Below, piece after piece: positions 13,155 to 24,443 of a DNA stretch of 64,000 nucleotides. The DNA is from Melastoma dodecandrum. Taxonomy: Eukaryota; Streptophyta; Magnoliopsida; Myrtales; Melastomataceae. Within the stretch, counting starts at the first letter, position 1. The number at the start of each line of letters is the position of its first letter. The stretch spans positions 1,178,001-1,242,000 of the forward strand of contig JARUPY010000271.1 of the NCBI GenBank assembly GCA_029817715.1, written 5' to 3'. Under the pieces are notes generated by a model. That model saw nothing but the letters and a program-made list of their open reading frames with translations. It was not told where the DNA came from and searched no databases. Made by a program: the position numbers and the translations under genes.

Positions 13155-14905
13155 ATGAACGTGAACGGTACGTCATTTTCGCAGCAGGCGCCGCCCCACG
13201 GGGAAGCCTCCATTCCTGCGGCAAGTCGCTCGCGGATGCACCTGTGGGCGTTCCTTATTATAGCCGGATCGTTGGCGCTGCTCGCCGTGATGTTCTACTT
13301 GTTCTACCGGAGGATGCTGCTCCCCATCATCCGGGAACGGAGGCGGCGGCGTCGGACGATTACAGGTCGGTCGTTGTTCCGATTTTTTTTTGAGCGATTG
13401 TGGAAGTAGGTGGGGTGTGCCTTAGTGGGCGAGTTTTGTTTTGTATGCCGAAGATCGGGCATCGGGAGGCGAGGAGATAATGCTGAGGAGGTTCGGAATA
13501 GAGGAGCTGGCGCAGGCCACCAGGAATTTTAGCGACGAGTGCTTGATCGGGAAGGGAGCATTTGCGAACGTGTACATGGGGACTTTTGCGGGAGACGAGA
13601 CTTTGGCCATCAAGAAGCCTCACGCCAATTCTTACCAGACCTTCGAGGACTTCAGGAACGGTAAGAACCCAATTCACTAGCGGTTGTCGGGAAGTAGTTC
13701 GCCGCATTGAGATCGTAATTTTTTTACGTGGTTTTGCACGAAGCAGAAGTAATGCTGCTTTCAAAGGTCAAGCACAGGAACCTCATTTGTCTGGTCGGTT
13801 ACTGCGAAGAACCAGGTAACGACATGGAATAGGACATATTTTCTTTTGAAACTTGTATTGCTGCAGGCTCATCTGATTCTGGTTTCCATGTCCTTACACT
13901 TCGTTAGGACCGCAAGGTACGAAGATATTGGTCTACGAGTACGCATCGAACGGTTCATTGCTCGAGTACATCATGGGCAAGCAGGGTAAACACTTGAGTT
14001 GGAGGCAAAGAGTGAATTTGGCAATCGGAGCAGCTAAAGGTAGAAATCTTGTTGGAGTTTACATTTCCGGCTTACAAGAAATTCTGGTTTCCACTGATCT
14101 TTCGCTTTCTGTCTGGCAGGGATCGCTCACCTGCATGAGGCAGTTAAACCGAGCATAATCCACCGGGATTTAAAGCCGAGCAATATCTTGATAGGGGACG
14201 GGTTCGAAGCGAAGGTTTCAGATTTTGGGCTCGTTAGATCGGGGCCGAGAGAGGATCAGTCTCATGTTAGCAGTCAGATTAAGGGGACGCCAGGTTACCT
14301 CGATCCATCATACTGCTCGAGCTACCACTTGACTCCTTTCAGCGATGTTTATAGCTTTGGGGTCATACTTCTCCAGCTCATCGCTGCACGGCCAGCCGTC
14401 GACAGCGGAAAAGACCATCGCAAGCATCACATCATCAACTGGGTAAGAAATGACAGCCCCCAAGCTGTACAGCCCGGAACATGTATGGTTGATAACTCTC
14501 TTCCGATGTAATGGAATGCAGGCGAGGCCGTGCATAGATAGAGAAGAAGTGGAAGCTATACTGGACGCCAGTCTACTATCAGAGCCCTGCAACATGCGAA
14601 TGATGTTGAAGGTCGGCCAGCTAGCACTCAGGTGTGTCGAGAAATCACCCAAGCAACGGCCGACGATGACCCAGGTGTGGCAAGAGCTAGAACAAGTGCT
14701 TCAATCAGACCAAGCAACGTCCACTGACGATGCATCACAGAGTTTTGTGAGCGTTAATGGGGTCGCACTGCGAAGATTTCATGTAGATGCAGACAGCCTT
14801 TCCTTTCGTAGTGCAAGCTTGAGATGCTTAGATACAACAAGCATCGTCATTGATACTACAGAGGCGGACCCAAGAGGAACACTGGAGATGGCATCAGAGC
14901 CGTAA
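13155..14905 (+). CDS. Receptor-like serine/threonine protein kinase with minimal ectodomain
   Basis: Probable plasma-membrane kinase of the Pelle/RLK superfamily. Exons 13155-13365, 13454-13660, 13747-13815, 13908-14039, 14120-14442 and 14522-14905 join in phase to 441 residues. About 25 polar residues precede one transmembrane segment (LWAFLIIAGSLALLAVMFYL, about residues 29-48) and a basic stop-transfer stretch (RERRRRRR). The kinase domain follows: glycine loop GKGAFANVYMG, invariant Lys in AIKKP (about 125), HRDLKPSN (RD-type, about 222), DFG in SDFGLV, activation segment GTPGYLDPSY. All catalytic residues are present, so activity is expected. The C-terminal tail of about 75 residues is Ser/Thr/Asp-rich with no known domain. 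There is no ligand-binding ectodomain; the subfamily name is uncertain. It converges with the PP2C gene. Confidence 0.88.
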
Positions 14906-15227
14906 GCACAACTTAATTTCAACACAGTTAGGACGTAAATGGGGAAGAACAAACAAGAAAAATGAATCTTCAAAGTTACAGACTGATTTACAAGATTGCG
15001 AAAGCAGTAAGTGATGCCGTCCTTGACAAAGATTCGCTTCCATGTGTTACGGTAGATTATCGCAGCCACTTTCGATGTGAAGCCCTCTGCCATGATTAAC
15101 ATACAAATCCGGAATTAGACGATACACGCACCTCGTTATTGATCTTTTGGCTTATCAAGCTGGGTTTGTCGCGGTTGTTCCTACTGATATCAGTCGAGCA
15201 GCTGCATCGAAATAAACACTGAAACTA

Positions 15228-17121
15228 TCATGATTCGGTGGTCATTTCACATGGCGCGAGACTGCTCGCTGGTAATCCGATTCCACCCCCTCTAACGGAT
15301 ACATTCGGGCTTCTAGCGGTGGAACTGGCTCTGCTCATGATATTAGAATCAAGGAAAATGACGACCACAGTTATGTCGTCATGGAAGTGCCGGCGAACCC
15401 CCCTATCAATCTTCTTCAAGTCTGAGTATCTCATCTCTCTCTTCTTAGCGGCTTCATGAAGGGCGGTTTTCACGAGCCTCCGAGCGATTCCCTGGATAAG
15501 GGATGAAAGCAAGAGTCAGAGACTGAGGCATATGAAACTCTACCTGCCAGAAACAGATCTTTTCGCCGAAACAACTCAGAAAAGCGATAATAACTATCCA
15601 ACTGTACAAGGCCATATGGCAAGCATCAGACACCTGAGAAATTGAATCGACCATCTCGGTACTATTATTCTAGCCATTGAAGAAAATTCTTAATAACAAT
15701 GGAAGATAGGCAACAAGAAAAGAACACTGGCTTAGAACCCAAGGCAAAAACCCTACATTTCCTATAAAAACTAGCATAGAAAAAAGTCAAGAGCCATCAA
15801 TGATCAAAGAAAAGTCCAGGAGAAAATGTCCAACGGAAGAAAGCCATAAGCAGGCACGTGGTCTTACATTTCGAGGATGATTTTGGACAATGTCTACTGC
15901 TTCCTGGTTGCTGAGATGCTCCCACAGCCCATCCGAGGCAAATATAACAAACTGATCATGAGGTTGGAGATCATGCGTAGATACAGCAGGATCAGAACTA
16001 AGAATTGGTCTTCCGAACGGTTCACGAAGACGAAACTTGGCATATAGTGGCTCCCGGTTATATTCAGGCTTCTTCAGGTACACATCACCAATGGATCTGG
16101 ACACCTGCAAAGGACAAAAGAAAGCATAACGACAAAGTTCAATCTGAAACTCGCTGGTAAAAGAGAGAAGAGAACGAGTTAACACAATCCATTTCTATGG
16201 TATATCTGTTCGCGTTAGAAACTAAACAAATCTTAGCCAATTTCAGTCGAGCTCTCCTGTTCAAACAATTGTCTGTGCCATGAACTTACCTGAATCAGGC
16301 CTTTCACACGCCACACATTGTGTTTCAGCACTACAATCTGAGAATCCTCCGGATGTGCAGAATGCATCTCTTGTCTAACAGCCTCGATACCGACATTATG
16401 TTCCGCTGACAGCTGTATGGCCAGGACTTCTCCTGTTGCCTTCACAAGCCTACCAAGCACGGCTCTCGAATCACCTAAATTGGCAATGTAGAGGGTCCCG
16501 CCAGAAATTACTCCCACCAGACAACATGATCCGACGGCAGCAATCTGGGGTTTCATCGACCACTGTTTTGCAACAACATTGAAGAATCCTTCTTCAGTTG
16601 CTTGGTATGCTTTCCGTATGACATCCACTGACATGGATTGCTGCTCTGTTGAAAACCCTGAAACTCACAACAGCAAAAATCCGATCCTATTCAGATATCC
16701 CAAAAGTAAAAAATCTCCATCCCATCAATCTTACTCGTGAAATAATAGATTAAATTGGAGCAGAATATCAGACTGATGAAAGTCCTAACAGGGCCATGTT
16801 CTTACTCTTGAGATTCTGGAAGAGGTTGTCGTTGATGAATCGAGAAGTCTCCGGTCCACCATGACCATCATAAACCCCAACAAAAGTACCCTGAGGACCT
16901 GAATCGAGGAAACTCAACGCGCCGGACTCGACCTGACTCTGATCCTCAAGCAAGTTATTGGCCTGAACGACAGCCATCGAGAATTCACCCCCAGAATGCT
17001 GCCCGGTATCTTTGTACCAGAGCAGCCCATCTTGTCGACCTCCCGGGTCCAATCCTGAGTGAACATGTTTACAGGGAGGTCCCCAGCAAGCCTTCAGAAA
17101 GTTTATCAGCCTCGATAACAT
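15228..17121 (-). CDS. Protein phosphatase 2C, plant clade-D type
   Basis: Mg2+/Mn2+-dependent Ser/Thr phosphatase; clade-D members act at the plasma membrane on proton pumps and SAUR-regulated growth (family knowledge). Coding exons 17121-16806, 16657-16290, 16104-15868 and 15491-15228 join in phase to 394 residues, the family length. Metal-binding and catalytic motifs are intact: [65 protein letters not shown] and [10 protein letters not shown]. The N-terminus ([13 protein letters not shown]) and C-terminus (VSVRGGG) follow the clade pattern. A leader intron probably separates the ATG from a 5' UTR exon near 17795-17940, since a GTAG|GTTTTTC site lies near 17789 on the minus strand. Its 3' end faces the receptor-kinase 3' end about 320 bases away. 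Confidence 0.94.
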
Positions 17122-18531
17122 CCCTCATCTGAACCAAGCAAGCCTCCCTTTCCTACTATCGACATCCAATTCCGGATGCAACTGACGCTTCAATCTCAAA
17201 AATCACGACACACGATGCCAAGCGCGACAAACTCCCCTTCCCTGCACCCCGAAACAAATCCAGGGATCAATCAAAATGTGAACCCAATCCGCACGACCGA
17301 GACGATCCCACAACCAACACTAAAAAATCCACCATTTCGAGGGCAACCCCAATCCAGCAGACACTTACAATTCACAAATCAAATTCCCTCCCTAACTTGA
17401 CTCGAGCAGACGACCACAAGAACCAACACAAGCTAAAAGGAAGCAGGAGGGGATAACAGCACAAGAAACAATTTTAACCCCATCCCCAAAAAATCAAACC
17501 TACAACCCCACACAAACAACTAAAAAGGACCACTGATCAACATCAAGCCCGATCAAACAGTTTCTGGGTCAAACCCCCAACATCACCTCCTTTCCACATT
17601 ACATTACACCCACATCCTACAAACAGAAAGAACTGATCCACCATACCCAAAATAACTCAGTTAAATACTCCCACAAAGCTTCAATAAAACCAAGACCACC
17701 TACGACAACAAAACGAGGAAAACAAAACAAGGGAAAGAAAAACACGTCCCAAAAAACAAAACGAAAAAAAAAAGGTTCCCAGAAAAACCTACTGTGATAA
17801 TTAGGTGGCCTATCTTCGATCAGCAAAAACGCGGGTGCCGACAACGACGCAGATCTAAAAGGGAACGGGGGAGAGGGGGAGGGAAAAGGGTCGGGGCTGA
17901 AGGGGTTGGGAGAAAACAGCATGTGGGTTCGTGAGAGTAACTGGGAGTTATATTTAAGGATCAGATCCGTGGATCCATCTTATCAAAAAAGTTCTTTTTT
18001 CTTTGGCCTTTTTGTTAGACGACGACGACGGGTTGAGTTGGGTGACCCACATCTCATTACACACGCTATCATCCAATCCAACCCCATTTCTTCATCCTCG
18101 TTGTGGGAACTTAAAAAGATTTCAACTTTCCAAACCGAGGTCAAAAAAAGTTAGGATTTTTACAAACTGAGGTAAGTAGGCATGTGTCGTCTCTGGTTTC
18201 CCCATTTTGCTTCGATGTGAAGAAAGAGGATTTGGAATGCTTAGAGAAATAAACTAAGGAAGCTGCCGATATGCTTAGGGAAATAAGCTCAGGAAGCTGC
18301 CGATTGTCTTTGTGGTCGACTCTTCCTTACCAACGAGGGTCTGGTGTTTGTCTTAATTTGAACCGCCCGAAATTAGGTCAAACTTTACTGAATTTCCTCC
18401 CTTTTTTTTGTTTTTTATTTTTGTTCTGGGTTTTATCGCCAAACCCCCTTTTAATGGCAGATACCGTCTTCAATAAAATACCCCATTTTTTAATAGAAAA
18501 TGAAACTGCCGTCCTCTCCTCCAGTTCCTAA
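17122..18531. other. PP2C leader/promoter region and spacer
   Basis: No additional gene recognised. The interval to about 17940 probably holds the spliced PP2C leader. Upstream on the minus strand, A/T-rich sequence near 17946-17958 (TTAAATATAA on that strand) could serve as a TATA element. A 34-bp tandem duplication occupies about 18237-18304. Confidence 0.4.
18237..18304. repeat. 34-bp tandem duplication (2 copies)
   Basis: Two adjacent 34-base units share TGCTTAG, GAAATAA and GGAAGCTGCCGAT with three differences. Non-coding. Confidence 0.8.
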
Positions 18532-18880
18532 TTTTGTTCCATAATATTTCGACAGATGACGTAGTTTGGAAAATATTTCGCCAACTAACCCACTAAAGTC
18601 GGTCTTACAAAGGCCGACTTCGATTTTTGAGAATGAAAGTCGGCCTTACAAAGGCCGACTTCCCATTCATTAATTTTTTTTTAATTCAAAAGAAAAAAAG
18701 AAGAAAAATTGAAGAAGTCGGCCTTTGGCCAAAATCGAAGTCGGTCTAACAAAGGCCGACTTCCTTGAGGACCAAAGTCGGCCTTTATAAGACCGATTTT
18801 AATGAGTTAGTTCGCGAATTATTTTCGTTAGTGCGTCATTTGGCGAAATTTTCGTCAAATAACGTTATTATGGAACAAAA
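18532..18880. mobile_element. Short TIR element with internal palindromes (MITE-like)
   Basis: The ends read TTTTGTTCCATAAT and ATTATGGAACAAAA, and the inner arms continue as an imperfect inverted repeat (CCAACTAACCCACTAAAGTC against its complement near 18780-18815). Inside are four imperfect 26-28 base palindromic units built from AAGTCGG..TTACAAAGGCCGACTT (near 18596, 18637, 18738 and 18774). At about 350 bases with no ORF it looks non-autonomous. I could not define a convincing target duplication. Confidence 0.6.
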
Positions 18881-19299
18881 ATCCCCCGTTCCCTTCTTAC
18901 AAGGAACCAAAATGTTTCTGGTAACTGTAACAAGCAAATGGGCTGACCTTTCATGAATTCCTTTTGCAGTGGTGTCAGATTTTCCTGAAGGTTATAACTC
19001 ATCATTACACGCGTCCGCTCAATTCTCAGGGCCCCCTACCTTCATTTGGAGTGGTGGTTCAGATGGGATCCTGAAATTGCGAGAGAAAACTTGACTGACT
19101 TGGACTGGCTGGTGATTCCAGAGCCACGTGGAGGGTTAAGATGTTATCCCCCTTGATTACTACATGGCGGTAATAATCATGGGAAAGAAGTAGTTCAATG
19201 CAGCGAATGGAGATTAATTAATTTTACCCAGAAGAAAAAAACAGGAGCTGTACAAATTCATAAGGAAAGTGTAGCAGCTGGAGTAGTAGCACCGTAGAT

Positions 19300-20630
19300 G
19301 TACTACGGTGGACGACGGGCACCATCGCCAGTCAACTTGTCCACCGGAGCGAATGAGCTGTATGTCACAGTGATTGCTAATATCGTCAGGTTGGAAACGT
19401 AGTACTACTGTGCAAAGTCGAATTTCTGTTTCGGGACTGGGGAGGCTCCATTGACAGGGTATTCGTTCGGATCCTGGCTGGGCAGATCGGTTTCGTTTAG
19501 TGTCTGTCTTCCGAAGACGTCGTTGGAACGTAAAGGCCTTCCTGCTGTTCTAATTGTTGGTCCTCGCTCTGCTCGGGAACGAGCTCGAACATATCATTCA
19601 GCCTAAACTTTTGAAGCTTCTTCTTAATCCAGGGAATAGGAGCCAGCAGATTGTAAGAAATCACGAGAAAAATGCTGGTAATCAAGAAGGCTGAAGAGGA
19701 TAGGCACGATCTTGACAGAAAGGATGCGCCTAGATACTGCTCTATCTTCTTACAATCTTTGCCATCCATATAGCACTTTCCCATCTTCAGGACCGAGACC
19801 CCTCAACGGCATGAGATTGACGAGAAAGAAACAGGCCAACCTTATAAGTGCGGCCCTCTTCTCACTCGACACGGTCATATGCTTCTCAAAGCTTGAAAGT
19901 AAGGAAGAACAACCGGGACGATGATGTACATCCTGAGGAAGATAATCACATTTGGCAAGAACTGGAAAACAAGGGAAGCAAACCAGCTTGAGCTCTGGAC
20001 ACATTTCAGCCAAGTCCGTGCATTGTCCAAAGCTTATGCGGGCGGCACCCTTCAAAGCACTTAACAATGCCAGAGATGAGCTGAAGAAGTGTAGAATCAA
20101 TAGTAAGAACACGCTCACTGCCACCCTCTTGCACCTCATCAAAAGTTTGATCAACCCCAAATGGTTCCAGTAGATGTCTGTCGCCAGGGGTGCCCACTCA
20201 ACCTTCCACTGGTTCCTCTGCAGCCGCAACTCCATAACCGAAAAGAACCTCCCTGTCCTCCGCTCCTCGTTCCAAAAACCTTTCACTGCCTTGTTCACCG
20301 TGTAAACACCTTTAAATGCTACAAACCCGACCCTGCACCAGGCGCACCCCTTCCTTGAACACAGCAGAGCTCAGTCTCCAACACCGCCATCACTTCCTGC
20401 GACCTGAACCCCGACACAGAACTTCCATCCCCTTCTCCACTCGTAAACAATCATTCCTCTCCAGCCTTCTCCACAATCCACATCATCGTTCCTGGAAAGG
20501 TCATCCAGCGCGCACAAATCCATCGGCAGAACCACAAGGGAAATGCTGCCAGGGTACTTCCTAGCAAAGTACTCCCTCAACTTCCCCACCACCCAAGGTT
20601 TTCAACAAGCCCTGAATCATAACTGCGAAG
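19300..20630 (-). pseudogene. Decayed OSCA4/CSC1-like (DUF221) ion-channel gene
   Basis: Relic of a plant CSC1-like membrane protein of the OSCA4 group (hyperosmolality-gated channel family; Arabidopsis GFS10 is the close relative). Recognisable blocks in order on the minus strand: MIQGLLKTLG (near 20620), [120 protein letters not shown], and NEYPVNGASPVPKQKFDFAQ (near 19450). Successive blocks lie in different frames, and in-frame stops occur, for example TAG directly after FDFAQ. At least five disabling changes are visible. N-terminal coding sequence is missing and the extreme C-terminal part is eroded. No intact protein can be made. It lies between the RING-H2/PP2C side and the aspartyl protease, the collinear position of the Arabidopsis gene. 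Confidence 0.88.
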
Positions 20631-21538
20631 ACGGAGCTAGAGCGCAGACCCCGTCGCCCTCAACTCAACCTACCTGCAGCCGAAGCGAACCTGGGCTACG
20701 GAACGGGCATTCCATTCCTCCATTTCGTTTCTCGTTCCATTTCCGAAGTTCAATTACTGGGAATAACAATGATAATGGAATCGACCAAAAAGCTAAACAT
20801 TATTACATGTCAAGGGGATGGACCACAGCCTAGGCTTTAGGCATCGCCTCACCTCATCACCATCACTTTTTTTATTTACTTCTTTTGTGAAGGAAGGAAA
20901 GAGCCCACCGAAACTCGTCATTCTCTTTATTATTACTTCTACCACTACTACTACAATCATCACAATTATTGTGTTTGGGATGGCTGAACGTGACGGAATC
21001 AAAAATGTAAATAATTGAATCCCAAATTCCTTTGGGATGAATATACGACGCATTATTTATCAGCATAAGTCCACGATCCTCTCGCGGTTCTACTGGAACA
21101 AGCCATCACGGGTAAACCTGATATTACGATGGTCGGTCATTGCATACCCCAAAAAAAGGGGGAGGGCCGGGCAATGCACGCCAAGAAGTATCTCTTCTCG
21201 ACGCCCCCTCCCCCACTCCTCCGTGTTGAGGACGTCCGTCTTTTGTTACGCAAATAAGACGACCCAAGAATGTCTTGGTCAACTGAAACACTTTCAAACC
21301 ACGCGGCTGAGATCAGACCAGACTTTACTTATGTTACGTCTTTTTTTTCTTCCTCTTCTTTACTCGGTCCGAACTCCAGACTTTCCCAACTTTGCCTCTC
21401 TTTTTTCTTACCACACCACAAGTCGCTTTTCAGAAACGAATCGAAGCAAACCAGCAAACAATCCAACAACCCCGATTCCGTCCAAATTCGATCCACTCCC
21501 CATCCCACGATTAAAATTGTCTCGAAGCTCTCTTAGCC
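20631..21538. other. Spacer and aspartyl-protease leader
   Basis: No gene recognised. The last 200 bases before 21539 are pyrimidine-rich and likely leader. A + strand ORF at 21270-21536 ends two bases before the protease ATG; its composition looks non-coding, and whether the transcript includes it is unknown. Confidence 0.4.
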
Positions 21539-24171
21539 ATGCCCCCCGCCGCCCTCAGCCTCTCCTCCCTAATCCTCTTCTCCTACTTCTGTTCCGGTTG
21601 CTCGTACTCCCGAGCTCACGAGCTTGGCTCTCCCCGCCGCAGCTCCCCTCGTCTCGGGTTCGACTTCCACCACCGATTTTCCGACCCCGTACGGTCCGTG
21701 CTCGGCGTCGACGTCCCAGTCGGCACCACCGAGTACTACTCCCTCCTGTCCAGCCGAGACAGGTTGATCCACGGACGCCGGCTCTCCTCCCTGGCCGGCG
21801 ACACGTTCACCTTCCTCGGCGGAAACGACACGTACCGCATCGACGCGCTCGGATAGTACGTATGCGGAACTAATCATTAGTGATTGGATTGTTCGTCATT
21901 CACAATTTATTTTTTAAAATGAATTTCCATGGAGACAAAAGTCAAAGGGGAAGTCAATGTCCTGTCTGGTGATCGATTTGTTTATAGTTGTTTTTAGTTT
22001 GATCCTCAAATTTCTTGTAAGAATGCAATTGAGTCCTCTCTGTGTCTGTAATGGAATGAGTGCCTGCCCATGAACATGGTTGGGAATTGGGATTTTGTAG
22101 AGTAATCGTCTCCGATCAGGTCGCGATTGACTTCACCGGTTTTCCTTGTTATCTGACGTTGGATACAACGGGCATGTTTTTTCGGCCATTTTGGATAACC
22201 TTTCTCTTGCTGCCAATGCTTGCAGTTTGCATTATGCTAACGTCACGATCGGGAACCCGAGTCTGTCCTTCTTGGTGGCGCTCGACACGGGAAGCGATCT
22301 GTTCTGGTTGCCGTGTGACTGTATACAATGTGTGAAAGGGTTGAGGACGCCGACAGGAGAGGTATATCTTCGGTGATCTCCTTGAGCTCCTGGTTGTTTG
22401 GACTAGTTCCGTGTGTGATGTTTATTTCCGTTTATTTTGGGGTGATATGCAGGAATTACTTTTCAATATTTATAGCCCGAACGCCTCGACAACTAGCGCC
22501 ACCGTGTCCTGTAAGAGCGGTTATTGCAGTAAGAAGCAACAGGTTTCATGCCAGGCAGAACATGTCCCTTGCATCTATCAAGTTAACTATCTTTCCGAGA
22601 ACACCTCGTCGATCGGTGTTCTGGTTGAAGACGTGTTGCATCTGACAGCGGAGGATGATCGGTCAAAAACGGTTGATGCTCGAGTGATGTTCGGGTGAGC
22701 ATTTCCTTGCTGTAACCAACACCTGGTCGATAATGCAACATGTGATTCGACTTACCTTAGAAACATTGATTTACTTGTTGCAGATGCGGTAGGATTCAAA
22801 CCGGTACATTTTTAACAGGTGGTGCGCCGAATGGCCTACTCGGTCTCGGCATGAACAATCTGTCTGTTCCAAGCATGTTAGCGAAGGAAGGATTAATGTC
22901 GAGCTCGTTTTCCATGTGCTTCGGTTCAAAAGGCATCGGGAGGATAATTTTCGGTGATCAGGGCAGCCCCGACCAAGGAGAAACGCCGTTTTTTGCGTCG
23001 CAAGTTCAGTGAGTATTCTCATGCATCTTCCTCTTTATTGATTTTTTCTGAGTTTCGGCTGACCGATGCAAATATCTCTTGCCGTGACGGTCCTTGGCAG
23101 TCCAGTTTATAATGTTACCATTGCGCAAATAGTAGTTGGAAACGAAGCTCATGTTCTTGAATTCACTGCTATCTTTGATTCTGGCACGTCATTTACTCTC
23201 TTGTCCGACCCCGCATATTCTCTGCTCATGAAAAGTGTAAGCCGCCTTCCAGAACATATTTTTGTTCAGATTTTGTGCTTTGAGTTAGTACATGAATGTG
23301 GTCGATTGTGTTCTGCAGTTTGATGCACTCGTCAAGGAAAAGAGGTTTGCAACAGGCCCTGAGAACCCATTCGAGTATTGCTACGAACTGAGGTTTGATA
23401 ACCGCTGAATTCACATTCTGTTTGCACGACCACTGTAGTGCTGATGTAAGTACTCACTTTTTCTACGGCGATATGCAGCAAGCATGGCAACAGCTTTGAG
23501 AATATAACACTCGGCCTTAATATGAAAGGTGGCAACACTTTCCTCCTAACCAAGCCACTAGAGTCTGTGAGAGACAAGGTGAACGCAGCTTTATTCCTGA
23601 CTATATTACACAATAATCGGTCTCTTTGCTAATTCGAACCGATCTTTCTGCAGGATAAACCCGTCTCCTGCTTGGCTGTCGTAAAATCTTCAAGCATAAA
23701 TATAATTGGACGTGAGTATCAGGATCGAAACAAACCCAGTCACGTCCTCCATTTGCATTAAGCTATATTTTGACGATTTGTTTACTGGCAGAGAACTTCA
23801 TGACTGGGTACCGGGTGGTTTTCGACAGGGAGAGAATGGTGCTCGGTTGGAAGGCATCCAACTGTGAGTAAATACATTCTCTGCCGCCTTCCTATATCTG
23901 CATCCTTGAGAGCTTCATCACTTGGGAACTTTCTGTTGCCGCAGGTTTTGATGCGGACGCGGACGAGGCAGCAACACTGCCTGTCAACCCAGGGAATTCA
24001 AGCCTTATCGTTCCGTCTGCCTCCTTGAATCCAGAGGCAACCACGAACGGAAGCACGAATGGTTCACTTGCATCATCTGCGACACTGCATACATTTGACC
24101 TGCACCAGCATCTGAGTCTGTACATTTTGTCGCTCATCTTCATTCTTGTTACTCATCTGCCTATTCTTTGA
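21539..24171 (+). CDS. A1-family aspartyl protease, secreted and possibly GPI-anchored
   Basis: Pepsin-like (A1) plant aspartyl protease entering the secretory pathway. Exons 21539-21855, 22226-22361, 22453-22694, 22784-23008, 23101-23236, 23319-23392, 23479-23578, 23654-23711, 23792-23863 and 23945-24171 join in phase to 528 residues. A hydrophobic signal-peptide-like N-terminus (LSLSSLILFSYFCSGCS) precedes a pro-region. The two catalytic motifs are intact: LDTGSD at about 126 and FDSGTS at about 333. Conserved cysteines and ENFMTGYRVVFDRE near the end support the family. The Ser/Ala/Asn-rich tail ends in a hydrophobic stretch (LSLYILSLIFILVTHLPIL), as in predicted GPI-anchored members. It is the counterpart of the protease next to OSCA4 in Arabidopsis; the substrate is unknown. 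Confidence 0.93.
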
Positions 24172-24443
24172 TAGTTGGACATTACCATCTTGTAGAAGGT
24201 TATTATAGAAAGGCGCGAGTTCTATGCATCTCTGCGAGATTGCTTACATGGTAGACTAAAAGTAGATACATAATGCAGTTATTTCGAGAGTAGTCCTGTT
24301 AGGATTACAAGTATATAACATATCTCTCAGTTTTGTCATGCATTTATGAATAAAGAAGAAAGGACTACAATCTTTTTACCAGCTAGAATCCTATGCAATG
24401 GATAGGGTGAGGTACAAAATTTTGTTACGAACGTAAGAGTTGT

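Noticed and set aside
21270..21536. 88-residue ORF ending two bases before the protease ATG
   Set aside because: Considered as a regulatory upstream ORF, but there is no evidence that the transcript includes its start.
21037..21873. 278-residue plus-strand ORF
   Set aside because: It overlaps aspartyl protease exon 1 in another frame and has no family similarity; an Arg/Pro-rich composition is typical of a shadow frame.
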